A stretch of DNA of 64,000 nucleotides, from the NCBI GenBank assembly GCA_013115135.1, contig JABANP010000064.1, positions 62,001-126,000 of the forward strand, read 5' to 3'. The notes below the pieces were generated by a model. The model was not told where the DNA came from and did no database searches. It worked only from the letters and a program-made list of their open reading frames with translations. Source of the stretch: Perkinsus olseni (Eukaryota > Perkinsozoa > Perkinsida > Perkinsidae). The stretch's first letter is position 1. Each line of letters begins with the position of its first letter. Shown here one piece after another: positions 43,857 to 54,096 of this stretch. Both the position numbers and the translations under genes were made by a program.

Positions 43857-45134
43857 ATGTTACGACGCGCGCTAGTCCATTCGGCAGTGGCTTGGAAGGT
43901 GGTTCACGCCATTCCACCACTGATTTTTCCGATGAGCCACAACAAAGTAAAAATGAAGTTTGATAGTCGTACGATAGAACTGTATGTCGACACTGGAAGT
44001 CGGCAGACATACATTGTCTATGGCGGTTGGTATGAGAGCGTCTATGGTTCTGGTTCATGCGAGCATCTTGTCTCGGGTTGCTACTTTTGTCCCCCTGATG
44101 ACCCGTGCGACCTGAAAGGTCTGCTCACCCAGCGTATCCGCACAATCAGCTACGGCGACAAAGACGTGGTCAAACTCGTTAACCGAAGAGTAACATTGGA
44201 GTACGGTGAGCAAAAGATCAGGAACCTACAAATCGGCCTTGTGGTCAACGCTACGATGAAGAAGAACAATCAACCACATGCAGTGCTCGGAGTGAGCTTC
44301 AATCCGCGCGTGCAAAATGCAGTTCAAGAACCATCGTTCCTCGAACACTTGCTGCGCTTCAACAACCCTACCGCCTCCACTTATGTGTCCAAGTTTTCCC
44401 TCGGGCTAACTGGCCGGCTAGTTCTCGGGAGGGCACCCGAACACGTTAGAGGTACACGTTTCTTCCCTATCCAGGAAGCGCCCTGGGCTGCGACAATGAG
44501 CGCTATGGTTGCATCAGCGGCTTTGGTGAAGAGTTCGTCCGGCGCCGCTCGAAGGATGCAACTCTGGGGCAAAGGAGGACACTTCCACGTGGTTCTCGAC
44601 ACCGGCAGCGATACTTCCACTATCCCAAGCGAGGTCTTCTCGATGATATTGGATACTATTGAAGCTGAGTTAGGGGAGGACCGCGTCGACTGGACGGGAG
44701 AGTTTCATCTAGGGAAGAAGCGCAACTTGGCCGCATTTCTCGACGCGCATCGGAGGATTTGGTGCCGCAAGACCATGGTGAATCGACTCCCTATTATCGA
44801 TATCCAAGTTGACGGTTCATCCGCTCTTGAAATTAACTTGAGCGACTACGCCTTCGTTTGTGGCGACCTCTGGTGCACAGTTCAAATAAAAGATCGGCTC
44901 TCGCTCGATGACGCGGAGAGTGTCTTCCTGCTCGGCATGCCCTTCTTTGCCGCACACGACTTCTTCATCGATTATGGTAGCAGACTTATCGGTATCAGAG
45001 CTCCCGCGGAGCCCGTTGTTAAGGAGAGCTTCACCACAAAAGCGTGGAATGAGAGATTGGGACCTCCCTGCACACGAGTAGTTCAAAGCCCCTCTGGAGC
45101 CACCCGGGTAATCCAAAGTTGCATAGACGCATGA
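43857..45134 (+). CDS. Pepsin-like aspartyl protease, copy G (intact, most divergent)
   Basis: A single-exon, 425-residue A1-family protease. The ATG at 43857 gives MLRRALVHSAVAWKVVHAIP, a signal-like start. Catalytic motifs are YVDTGSRQTYIVYGG and VLDTGSDTSTIP. The Cys loop reads CYFCPPDDPC, and YGDKDVVK replaces the flap region. The C-terminal lobe has FLLGMPFFAAHDFFIDY and ends VIQSCIDA. It is the copy with the most changes inside the otherwise hyperconserved core, with silent and replacement changes throughout, so it has not taken part in the recent homogenisation seen in the others. No frame break was found and it should be active. Confidence 0.9.
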   Translation: MLRRALVHSAVAWKVVHAIPPLIFPMSHNKVKMKFDSRTIELYVDTGSRQTYIVYGGWYESVYGSGSCEHLVSGCYFCPPDDPCDLKGLLTQRIRTISYGDKDVVKLVNRRVTLEYGEQKIRNLQIGLVVNATMKKNNQPHAVLGVSFNPRVQNAVQEPSFLEHLLRFNNPTASTYVSKFSLGLTGRLVLGRAPEHVRGTRFFPIQEAPWAATMSAMVASAALVKSSSGAARRMQLWGKGGHFHVVLDTGSDTSTIPSEVFSMILDTIEAELGEDRVDWTGEFHLGKKRNLAAFLDAHRRIWCRKTMVNRLPIIDIQVDGSSALEINLSDYAFVCGDLWCTVQIKDRLSLDDAESVFLLGMPFFAAHDFFIDYGSRLIGIRAPAEPVVKESFTTKAWNERLGPPCTRVVQSPSGATRVIQSCIDA

Positions 45135-46177
45135 GATAGCTGATCTATCTCGCCCCCAATTACTCTCCGCGACTATCCATTCATTCAGTTGTTCTGTTGT
45201 TTGACGATGTTCGTGTGAAACTAATTGTTTTGTTACAAGACTCAACAATGTTGCCAATCAACACCTTCACCGCATTCATTTCGTGCTATGCGGAACCCGC
45301 ACCACACCGCATCAGTCGATTGGAGCTTTTGGGTGGGACTGCGCTGTGAGTGAGCCCGAGTTCGGATACCGCATCTTCTGAGGGTCTCTAGGAGCTCTGT
45401 CGACAACGAGACTTCCTGCGAGACTGCGACACAGCCGAAGCAGTGTAGCCGATGGGAATGATACCAGCTCGGAGTGTACCTTGTCCGAACAGGTCCCAAT
45501 TCCCGGCCTGCAATTGCTTCGTTTAGCGTGACAATTCTCGCTCGCAGTTTTACCCACGCCGAGTCCTGAGGGTTTTGCAACTCAAAACGAACTACTGCCC
45601 ATTCGCGTGTTTGCTGAAGAGGGTACTCAGTCGAGGCCTACCCAGCGCATCGATTGCCAAGGCGTACGCCTAGGCTTTGGAGACGAGACTTGCTAGGCGC
45701 GTCTTGACGGAGCTAGTGTTCGACTGGCTCAATCACTCTCCTCACATGCCGCGTTTCGTGCGTGTGCATCCTCACGCCTCTGTGCCTTGGTCTGACAATA
45801 ACCTCTTCTTTTCCCATGAATCGTGTGATACGATCAATTATGTGCCAGCAAGGTTATCGTTACTATAATCCCTTTAGGCGCTCTATTGTGGAGCCTCCAT
45901 GCGTATCCTCAATAGCAAAGGAGACGTGCTTTGCAAGGAGTCAGTTATTGCAACCAACATCGTGGGTCTGTCCACTTCGTGCGTGCCGCTTCGCATTAGA
46001 TACTCATAATGCAAATTGCATTATGCAATGTTTTCAATATCACCTCAAAAGTGATGCTCAAATGAGATTGTTAAACTCATCTCCACGTACAATCGAGAGA
46101 CACTGGGGATGAGGGGCGGCTTGAGAACTCCGAAATCCGAATGCTTTTGTCTGTGTGTTAGGGATTATCTCCTTCAA
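45135..46177. other. Intergenic gap upstream of protease H
   Basis: No gene was found. It contains the 21-bp hairpin at 46005-46025. Confidence 0.5.
46005..46025. repeat. 10-bp inverted repeat with one-base centre
   Basis: CATAATGCAA and its exact reverse complement flank a single A. It lies about 150 bp upstream of the copy H start and is AT-rich, unlike its surroundings. Confidence 0.9.
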
Positions 46178-47492
46178 ATGCTCAGAACCGCTTTACTTCA
46201 TTCGGCAGCTGCATGGAATTTGGCTTCGACTTCCTTGCCCCTATCGTTCCCAATGAAGCACACCAAAGTAGAGATGAATTTCGATGGTCACAAGATAAAA
46301 CTTCACGTAAACAGTGGGAGCGAGTGGTCCTACCTAGTGTACGGTGGTTGGTATGAAAGTCTCTACGGCCGTGGTTCCTGCGAAGACCTCATCTCGGGTT
46401 GCTACTTCTGCCCTCCGACCGACCCGTGTGACCTTGACGGGTTACTCAATCAAAGCCTAGTCACTGTTAGGTACAGTGACGGAGATGTCGTTAAATTCGC
46501 TCATCGAGATGTAACGCTGAAGATCGGCAGGCGAAAGATTAGCAATCTGCGAATCGGTTTGATGGTTGGCATGACTTTCGCTGATACGACATTTGATATT
46601 CAACCATACGCGACGCTGGGGCTGAGCTTTGCTTCGCTCAGCGAACGGGCAGCCGGCGCGCGGGAGCCTTTCCTCGAGCAGCTCATGAGGTCTATGCATC
46701 CTATCGTCTCGATCTATGTGTCGAAGCTGTACCTCGGCATAACTGGAAAGCTGGTTCTCGGAGAGTCACCTGAGCAGCTCGAAGGCGCGACGTTCTTCCC
46801 CCTCAGGGACGCTCCGCAAGTCGCTGGAGTAACTAATGCGATATACGTATCAGCGGTGTGGGTGAAGGATCCATACGCCGATGATCATACGATTAAACTA
46901 GACGGAAAATCCCTGGATCTGGTCTGATTACACGGTGGTTATCGATGCCGGGGCAGGGGTCACTATCGTTCCCGAAGAGGTTTTCTCGATGATATGGGAA
47001 GCCATCGAGGACAAGTTTGGTGCGGACCGTGTCGATAGAACAGGAAAGGCTCGTTCTCCGACAGATCCGAACTTGGCGGCGTATGTCAATGATGATGGGG
47101 AGATATGTTCTCGCAGAGACCTTGTCAAGGATCTGCCTGTAATCGTCATTCAAGCCGAATCTACATCAGCTTTTGAGGTGCGTGTGAGCGATCACGCGCA
47201 AATTTGCTACAGGCACTGGTGTAGGATTCACATAATAGACCGACTTCCGGTTGATGGATCGCGTAATAAATTTTTACTTGGACGGCCTTTCTTCGCCGAA
47301 TACGATATTTCTTTCGACTATCGTCGCAACCTTTTCGGTATAAGAACTCCTGAGAAGCCCGTCGTGAAGAAGGCTGCATCTATGGATGCCTGGAACAAGG
47401 ATATTTCGCCGCCCTGCAGGCGAGTTTTGAAACGCCGTTCTGGGATGACCTGGCTCGTCCGAAGCTGCCTCGGCAAACAGCGGGATGATTGA
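46178..47492 (+). pseudogene. Aspartyl protease copy H, catalytic motifs altered, one frame break
   Basis: The ATG at 46178 gives MLRTALLHSAAAWNLASTSL. The first catalytic motif is HVNSGSEWSYL: Asn replaces the catalytic Asp and Ser the Thr of DTGS. The second is VIDAGAGVTIVP, with Ala for Thr. One extra base near 46910 (within GGAAAATCC) shifts the frame between the two lobes. The conserved core and the C-terminal FLLGRPFFAEYDISFDY are intact. The Asp to Asn change should abolish catalysis whatever the cause of the indel. It may be a pseudogene or an inactive, perhaps binding-only, homologue. Confidence 0.8.
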
Positions 47493-48560
47493 GTTCTGTA
47501 GCTTCATATATTTTGATGGCCCGCATGTGTTGATGTTCGTGTCTTTCTTTCTGTTGTGTTCGAGTCCACCTCATCTAAGAGCCCTCAATACTGGTAGGAA
47601 ACGGGAAGATGTCCAAAGCACCATGCGTCTCTGCTGGACCCACTCGGGTCCTCGATTGTGAATCTAGGCACGTATTCCTACGGTCAGTGCTCTATTCCGA
47701 GCTCAGAAAGGAGAAAGCTGCTCAGTCGGCAGTACTGCGGCGGAGTTGAGTTTCGACCGCTCTCGATTTTCACGTCGCAGCCGCTAAATCTGCACAACTG
47801 AGCGCAGTCGAGAAGGCCGTCGTGCGGGACGTAGCATCTTTCCACAGCGTCATCAAAAACCACTCACATCGCGAGCATCAATTAGAACCCTTGAGATGGA
47901 GCAAGCCCTTATTCTATCAATTCTCATCATTCCCAACGATCTATGCACCATCTGTTCACATAGCCCGCCTGAGATGAAACACTCGCGGTGCCTCGCGCCA
48001 CTCCTGAGCCAGTTGACCTCCCATGTCAGTAGGGGCCCTTTCGCTTCCCTTGCCCCGATGGTTTCCCTTCGCCAATGAGACTACTCCATTGGGCGGTGTG
48101 TGAGAATGAGGCTCGCTTATTACGTAATGATAGTTACAGGTGGACACCGGAAACCACACAATCAGTCATTGATTACCAACCACTACTACTGCCTTCATTC
48201 GAGAACTGAGAAGTCATAAGGGCAGAGCCGAGGCTAATGGCTATGGTGGGAGTTGTCACGCGGTAGAGAAAATTGATTACACCCCGAGCCCAGGCGAATG
48301 GCTCTCGCCTGCGCGTCCGTTGTGAACATGAATCGCACAGTAGTGCGAATACATCAAGTCGTTTCGCTTATGGGAATGCTGTTTTACAGAGGGCCTGCGT
48401 CGGCGAAATCCGCGATAAACGCACGAGTGTGTACAGGGTGTTCACTACAGCACTTTCAATTCAAATTCCTTCTAATCGACCATAATGAACTCAAACCACG
48501 AGCACGAAAGAGAAGACTAATAACAACGTTCCCAGTAACTACAACAGCACTACAGGGTTG
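47493..48560. other. Intergenic gap
   Basis: No gene could be supported between protease H and the 3' end of the SAM synthetase gene. Confidence 0.5.
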
Positions 48561-50150
48561 CTAAGAAGAAGCTGCCACCTTCTTCTCCGCGGAAGCCACT
48601 TCGGCCTCCAGGTCCTTCACTACCTCCCAAGCGGGCATCAGATCGTTGCGTCCGAAGTGGCCGTAGGCCGCCAATGGTTGGAACTGATACACTACGATAC
48701 TGCAACTACAGACCCCCACAGTGAATTACCTGGGGCTTTTTGAGCTCCAAGTCCCTCTGGATGCATCCGGGCCGGAAGTCGAAGTTTCGTTTCACAATGT
48801 CACACAAATCCTCATCAGAGAGGCCAGGCATGGCAGAGCCGAACCTTTCATCGATGATAATGGGGACAAGCCGAAAACAGTCGCTTACGAGTCGACGAAA
48901 AGACTTAACGGTTGCACAACTCCAATGGCGTAGCTGACTTGTACCAGACAGCGCTGGCACAAACCTGCATGCACGAGGGACTTGGCGGCCCATCGAGCAG
49001 CGTACGCAGCCGATCTATCAACCTGAACAAGGCAGGGTGGCTCAAGAGTGACTGAGGAGTTGCTTGCCTTGGTGGAGTCCTTGCCAGAGAAGGCTCCGCC
49101 ACCGTGTGCTCCCCAGCCACCGTAAGTATCAATGATGATCTTACGACCAGTAAGACCAGCATCACCGTGAGGGCCACCGATAGTGAAAGCCTTGCTAGGA
49201 TTTATGTGATAGATGGTATCCTCATCAAGATACTGCTTAGGGACGATTAGGCTTAATAATGTACTCCATAACATCAGACTCGATCTGCTCTTGGCTGACC
49301 TCGGGGCTGAACAACAGCGATGTAACAGCGGCAGGAGTAACTGCGAGTCTTACCTGTGCTGAGTAGATATGAGAATGGTGTGGACCCTAACGGGAATCAT
49401 CTCACCGCTAGTGCCCTTTTTGTATTCTACAGTCACTTGAGTCTTTCCATCCGGTCTCAACCACTTAACGGTACCGTTTTTTCTGCAAACAGTAAGCTGA
49501 TGACCCAGCTTAGTGGCGAGACTGTGGCTCAAAGGCATGAGCTCAGGGGTCTCATTGGAGGCGTAACCAAACATATGGCCCTGGTCGCCAGCTCCAATTT
49601 CCTCGGGGGCCTGACTGAGAAGGATAAGACCCCTCCCACGAGGGAGTAGACGACGCGTGCCTTTGTTCCCAATCCGTGAACTGACTGGCCGATCTCGGGG
49701 CTCTGCTCCTCCAGTTTGTTAAGCACCTCCATGGTCCTGTAATCGAGACCCTTCGCTTCGTCATCGTAACCGATCTCCTTGCATGTGTCACGCACGACTT
49801 GTACAAAATCAACCTGCCCGAGAGGTTCCCGGCATCACGGTTTTGAATGGCGCAGTAATTCCGCAGGGCCAGCGACGGAGAATCAGCGAGCGATTTCTAC
49901 TATGAGGCGGCTATCGGAACGCACCTTCGCGCGGGTGGTGATCTCACCGAAAATCATCACCATACCCGTCTTGCAGCAAGTCTCGCAGGCCACACGGGAA
50001 TCGGGATCCTGTGCAAGGCAAGCGTCCAAAACAGCATCGGAGACCTGGTCACAGATCTTGTCAGGATGCCCTTCGTTGACCGACTCGGACGTGAAAAGAA
50101 AGTGTCCCGCATGAGGGGGGTCGAATCACGGTCCCGGTCTGATTAGACAT
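48561..50150 (-). CDS. S-adenosylmethionine synthetase (methionine adenosyltransferase), multi-exon
   Basis: This enzyme makes S-adenosylmethionine, the universal methyl donor, from methionine and ATP in the cytosol. The ATG at 50150 opens [20 protein letters not shown], then [15 protein letters not shown] (GHPDK is the substrate-binding signature). Later come [39 protein letters not shown], the ATP motif [18 protein letters not shown], the phosphate-binding [12 protein letters not shown] and [10 protein letters not shown]. The C-terminus contains [10 protein letters not shown] and ends KKVAASS before TAG 48563-48561. Short introns were phased by eye, for example 49660-49610, where GLGTKAR joins [11 protein letters not shown]. 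No frame break was found, in contrast to many neighbours. It is a housekeeping gene set inside the protease array. Confidence 0.95.
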
Positions 50151-50914
50151 GGTCGTCGAAGGAGACATACGTGTAACAATATACACCGCCTAGGTCAGCA
50201 AATGAGCGCTCAAAGTCATCTCCACAGATCCCAAGGCTCATGACAATAAACCTTTCCCCTTTCCCTCCCTCCACCGGCACCGGAAATTCATATCTCGCTG
50301 CGCCCCATTAATCGAATTCTGAGGTGAAACAGACGTGAAGGATTACTCGAGAGAGAGCAGCTGCGACTTATGTTTTCCGCTATGGTAAGGGATTTAGTAA
50401 ATCCGATTTACTGGAAGGCGAATGTACATCCCACTGTGAGGGTGAACTTCTATCCCTGATTCTCGACTTCCGAGAAGACGAAGGGTGATGACCGACAGAA
50501 TCCTGTCTCCGGCTGTTTGCCAACGACGGCCCATTTGCGATCTACGAGACGTTCCTGTTTCATGGGGCATAGTAGCCGGCCTTGGCCGCAGCGTCGACAT
50601 TTCGAGGTTTCGGGAAGCTCAAGCCAGTGCGCGAACGAGTGACCATCTTTCCGTCCCTCGCTCGAAGCCGCAGATTCCTTTTCCGCACCAACCAGCGTGT
50701 ACCAATCGGTTGAATATCGCCCAGCTGTATTTGGTAAGAGTAAATATCGGATCATAGCTCACGGTTAGGTTCAAGCCGATATTTTTATTCTCACCGTTAG
50801 CTGCGTAGGTCAGACCTCAATCGTAGGAAACCTAGCATAAGAATTCTGAAGAACCCTAGTAGACCCAGTGGTTCTACTAAAGATTCTCGTGATAGGGTGT
50901 TTGCCTTTTCAAGA
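50151..50914. other. Divergent gap between SAM synthetase and protease I
   Basis: This should hold the promoters of both genes. No motif stands out. A minus-strand open frame at 50450-50755 with a CRRCG segment has no recognisable family and no clear start. Confidence 0.4.
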
Positions 50915-52217
50915 ATGCTGAGATCCTCCATACTTCACTCGGCAGTGGCGTCGAGCTTGACTCTAGCTTCTTCATCGCCACTGTCATTTCGGATGAAGCG
51001 CAATACCGTAAGAATGGACTTTGACGGTCACAATATCAATCTCAAAGTCGATACCGGAAGCCCTATGACATACCTAGTGTACGGTGGTTGGTATGAAAGT
51101 CTCTACGGCCGTGGCTCCTGCAAATACCTCATCTCGGGTTGCTACTTCTGCCCTCCAACCGACCCGTGCGATCTCGACACCTTGCTGACTCAGAGGATAC
51201 GCAAAGCTAACTATATCGGCGGTCACAGTGTCATGCTCGTGAAACGGAAAGTGACGCTGGAGGTTGGTGAACGCACGGTTGACAATTTGGAAATTGGCCT
51301 GATGGTTGGGAAGCACTCTAGTAGAGAGGGGCCTTCAACCATATGCCATGCTCGGACTCAGCCTTCCTCGGCTCGACCCGACCGTAGAAGCGGAGACACC
51401 TCTTCTCGAGCAACTCGTGAGTGCCGGAGAGATCCCTCATTCCACCATCTCCATCCATGTGTCGAAGCTTTCTCGTGGACTGAGCGGGCAGCTGGTGCTC
51501 GGCGAGACTATGCCGCAGTCGCAAGATACAACTCTTCTTCCACTCCAAGAAGCCTCGTACTATGAAGACACACTCGATGTAGGTGTATCAGCTGTTGAGG
51601 TGAGGACTTCTTCTTCGAGCAGTCCGATGATGGAATTGCCAGAGGTGGACATCAACATGGGCATTGACACAGGTGCCGATGTAACCGTCGTCCCTGAGAA
51701 GGTATATTCAATGTTATGGGAGGCTATCGAAAGAGAGTTCGGCCGGGAACGTGTGGACGGGACGCGAATGGTTACGAGCCACCCTACAGATGGAAAGACA
51801 GACGCTATTATTGATCGTCACGGGCAATTTTGGTGTCGCAAAAGTGTCGCAAAACGGCTGCCCGTCATCATCTTGCAAGTCGACGCTAACTCCACCCTTG
51901 TGGTGCATCTCAGCAATCATGTAAATGTCTGTGAAGGCGAATGGTGTATGCTTTCAGTGATAGACCGAGTCCACCCTAGCGAACCCTTCGATGCATTGAT
52001 CTTGGGTGGCCCCTTCTTCATCGACCACGACGTCTTTATCGATTTTGATGACGGAGTCGTCGGCATCAGAACTAGAAGTAGACCAGCGAAGAACAAAATC
52101 ATATCTATGAGAAAGTGGAACAAATTTCGGGCGCAACTTTGCAGGCGAAGAGTCCAGCATCGATCCGGAGTTGCCGGACTCGTCGAAAGATGCTTGGGGA
52201 GGCCAGAGGACGACTGA
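50915..52217 (+). CDS. Pepsin-like aspartyl protease, copy I (one frame break)
   Basis: The ATG at 50915 gives MLRSSILHSAVASSLTLASS, a plausible signal peptide. Catalytic motifs are KVDTGSPMTYL and GIDTGADVTVVP, both complete. The conserved core and CYFCPPTDPC are present. One extra base near 51308 (GTTGGGAAGC) shifts the frame between LEIGLMVG and STLVERGLQPYAMLGLSL. After that the reading is clean to LVERCLGRPEDD, including LILGGPFFIDHDVFIDF. The product would be about 433 residues. With both aspartates kept and a single homopolymer indel, I favour a functional gene with an assembly error. Confidence 0.8.
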
Positions 52218-52454
52218 CTCTGCTGGCACCCCATGCTTCATCAAGTTGTTCCGAGGTCGCACGGCCGATGATGTTCTTTGTTCCGTGTGTCGCGTTGGAG
52301 ATGATCCAATACTAGCAGCCGAGCATGCAGATGCCGATCACCATGTTTTACCATGTGACAACCACTGTATAACAGCGTTGAACTATCAACTCACGCACGA
52401 ACTAATCAAGTGCCCGTCCAATGCGGAATCGCTTGCTCATGATCGCTAGCGGGG

Positions 52455-53310
52455 CGATGTTGAGTAACCGATACACTCCGTGTGTCGAAGGAAAATCCAA
52501 GTTAGTCCGCTGCAGGAGACAAAAGTGTGCGTGCGTGCGAAGCGGTGCATGTGCACTAAAACTCAGTACAGTGTGGCTATTTGAGACGGGGCTTAAAGAA
52601 AGGTAAAACCGGACTCGAGAGGAGCTCGGAAAACTGATCTAGTTGTTGGATTTATGGTGAACGTATGTTCCATAGCATGACGAGGAACGCACGTGTTCAC
52701 TAAGACGAACGTACGAACCATGAGCAAAGGCGCACAAAGAGCAAGGTAGGTACGTAGCAGCAATGAAGGTAGTTGTCACTATAGTGCACATGGTGAGAGG
52801 TTAGCGTCTGGCACGGTAGTGCCGGGTGTCCTGTCGATGTTTTTGACCCGCGTCGTTCCGGACAGTGTCCGGCGGACACAACCTTGGCTGGCAGCTCCCG
52901 TTATGTTACATGAGATGTGAGGTGGCTACGTTGTCTCCTGGGTCGAAGAAACTCAGCCAATCCTATGGGGCAAATCAACTATCGACCTCTTGCGGCACAG
53001 TCACCACAGACAAGTGTCTCTCCTATTTAATATCTGTCCTATTAAAAGATGCATCTGACCGACGGAAGACTACGACTTACGAGGTAGCAGCAATTGTAGC
53101 AGTTGGTTGATACACTTCGTGTGTCGACTCGACACTGTCGAGGGCAAATCGAAGTGCAGGGGACAACTGTGTATGCGTACGAGGCAGCGCGCGTCACCGA
53201 AGTGTGCAAGAGAAACTGTTCATCGTGTGCCTCGCGACGCGAGGGGTCGGTGTCCGGCACTGTGATGCCGGGTGTCCGGTAGATGTCTTTGACCCGCCCG
53301 TCCCTCCCTT
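52455..53310. repeat. Degenerate duplicated block (two copies)
   Basis: The part around 52470-52560 (ATACACTCCGTGTGTCGA) resembles 53108-53200 (ATACACTTCGTGTGTCGA), and 52800-52870 (GCCGGGTGTCCTGTCGATG) resembles 53230-53310 (GCCGGGTGTCCGGTAGATG). The order is the same in both, so an older tandem duplication with unequal spacing is inferred. Confidence 0.65.
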
Positions 53311-53670
53311 ACTGCCTTGCCTCTCTCGCCAGTCATCGTGTGCATGATCACGAGCACACTGATGCCGAATTTGTACTGTGGGCCAGTTCTGAGGATTGGC
53401 TCCCTGAGCGTCCGTCTCTGTGAACTAAGACTGCTGGATATCTTATCTCGATGGCAGGTACGGACTAAGCTATTCAGGTCTACCGAGAATAGCTCCTGTA
53501 TCACATTCCCTGCCATCCGTAATCGGTTCAGGGTTGGATAGTTGAACTGTGCTCGATCGGCCTTAACAGATCTGTCTCGTAGTATGTCTCTCCCATTGCG
53601 AGAAGCAATTCTAAGATAACCTCAGTGTCTCCAGTCGGTTAACGGCGACCGCGCTAGTAGTGAGCAGGGA

Positions 53671-53689
53671 CGCGCATAGGGTATGCGCG
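53671..53689. repeat. 8-bp stem hairpin, CGCGCATA
   Basis: CGCGCATA and its exact reverse complement flank GGG. A third GCGCGCAT follows about 14 bp downstream. It lies about 410 bp upstream of the secreted repeat protein. Confidence 0.85.
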
Positions 53690-54096
53690 TATAGGAACAG
53701 GCGCGCATAATTCACCTCGGTATTTGGTCCGTGACCGCCAGTCGCTATATTTTCGATGATCGGCATCCGATCCGTTTCGAGTCTTCAAGGATAGTGTTAT
53801 GGTAGTGACATTATGATGCTTTTCCGACCATGTCGCGGCAGTCGGCGCAACACGAGGTGGACTCCATGCCACCTTGTGTTGCGTGTTACTACAGATGGGA
53901 GGCACGGTGGGGAAGGACTGACACCCTCCGGTGCTTCAAGTCGGAGACGTCCTACTGCCAGCGCTCGCCAAGGGATTTCCGTCGCGTCTCTCGAAACCGT
54001 CGCGTCTCACCACGTTACCCGTTACTCCACCGTCTCGCGCTCTAAGGTCGTTTCGGTAAAATACATTCCCACAGGGTAATCTTCCTCTTTCACTCG

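Larger units (their letters stand above)
52218..54096. other. Gap with degenerate duplicated blocks
   Basis: No gene was found. Two diverged copies of one block lie here (listed separately), plus a strong hairpin at 53671-53689. Confidence 0.55.

Noticed and set aside
50450..50755. Minus-strand open frame with a CRRCG segment as a zinc-finger protein
   Set aside because: Only a single CxxC pair, no second pair at finger spacing, and no plausible start or neighbour support.
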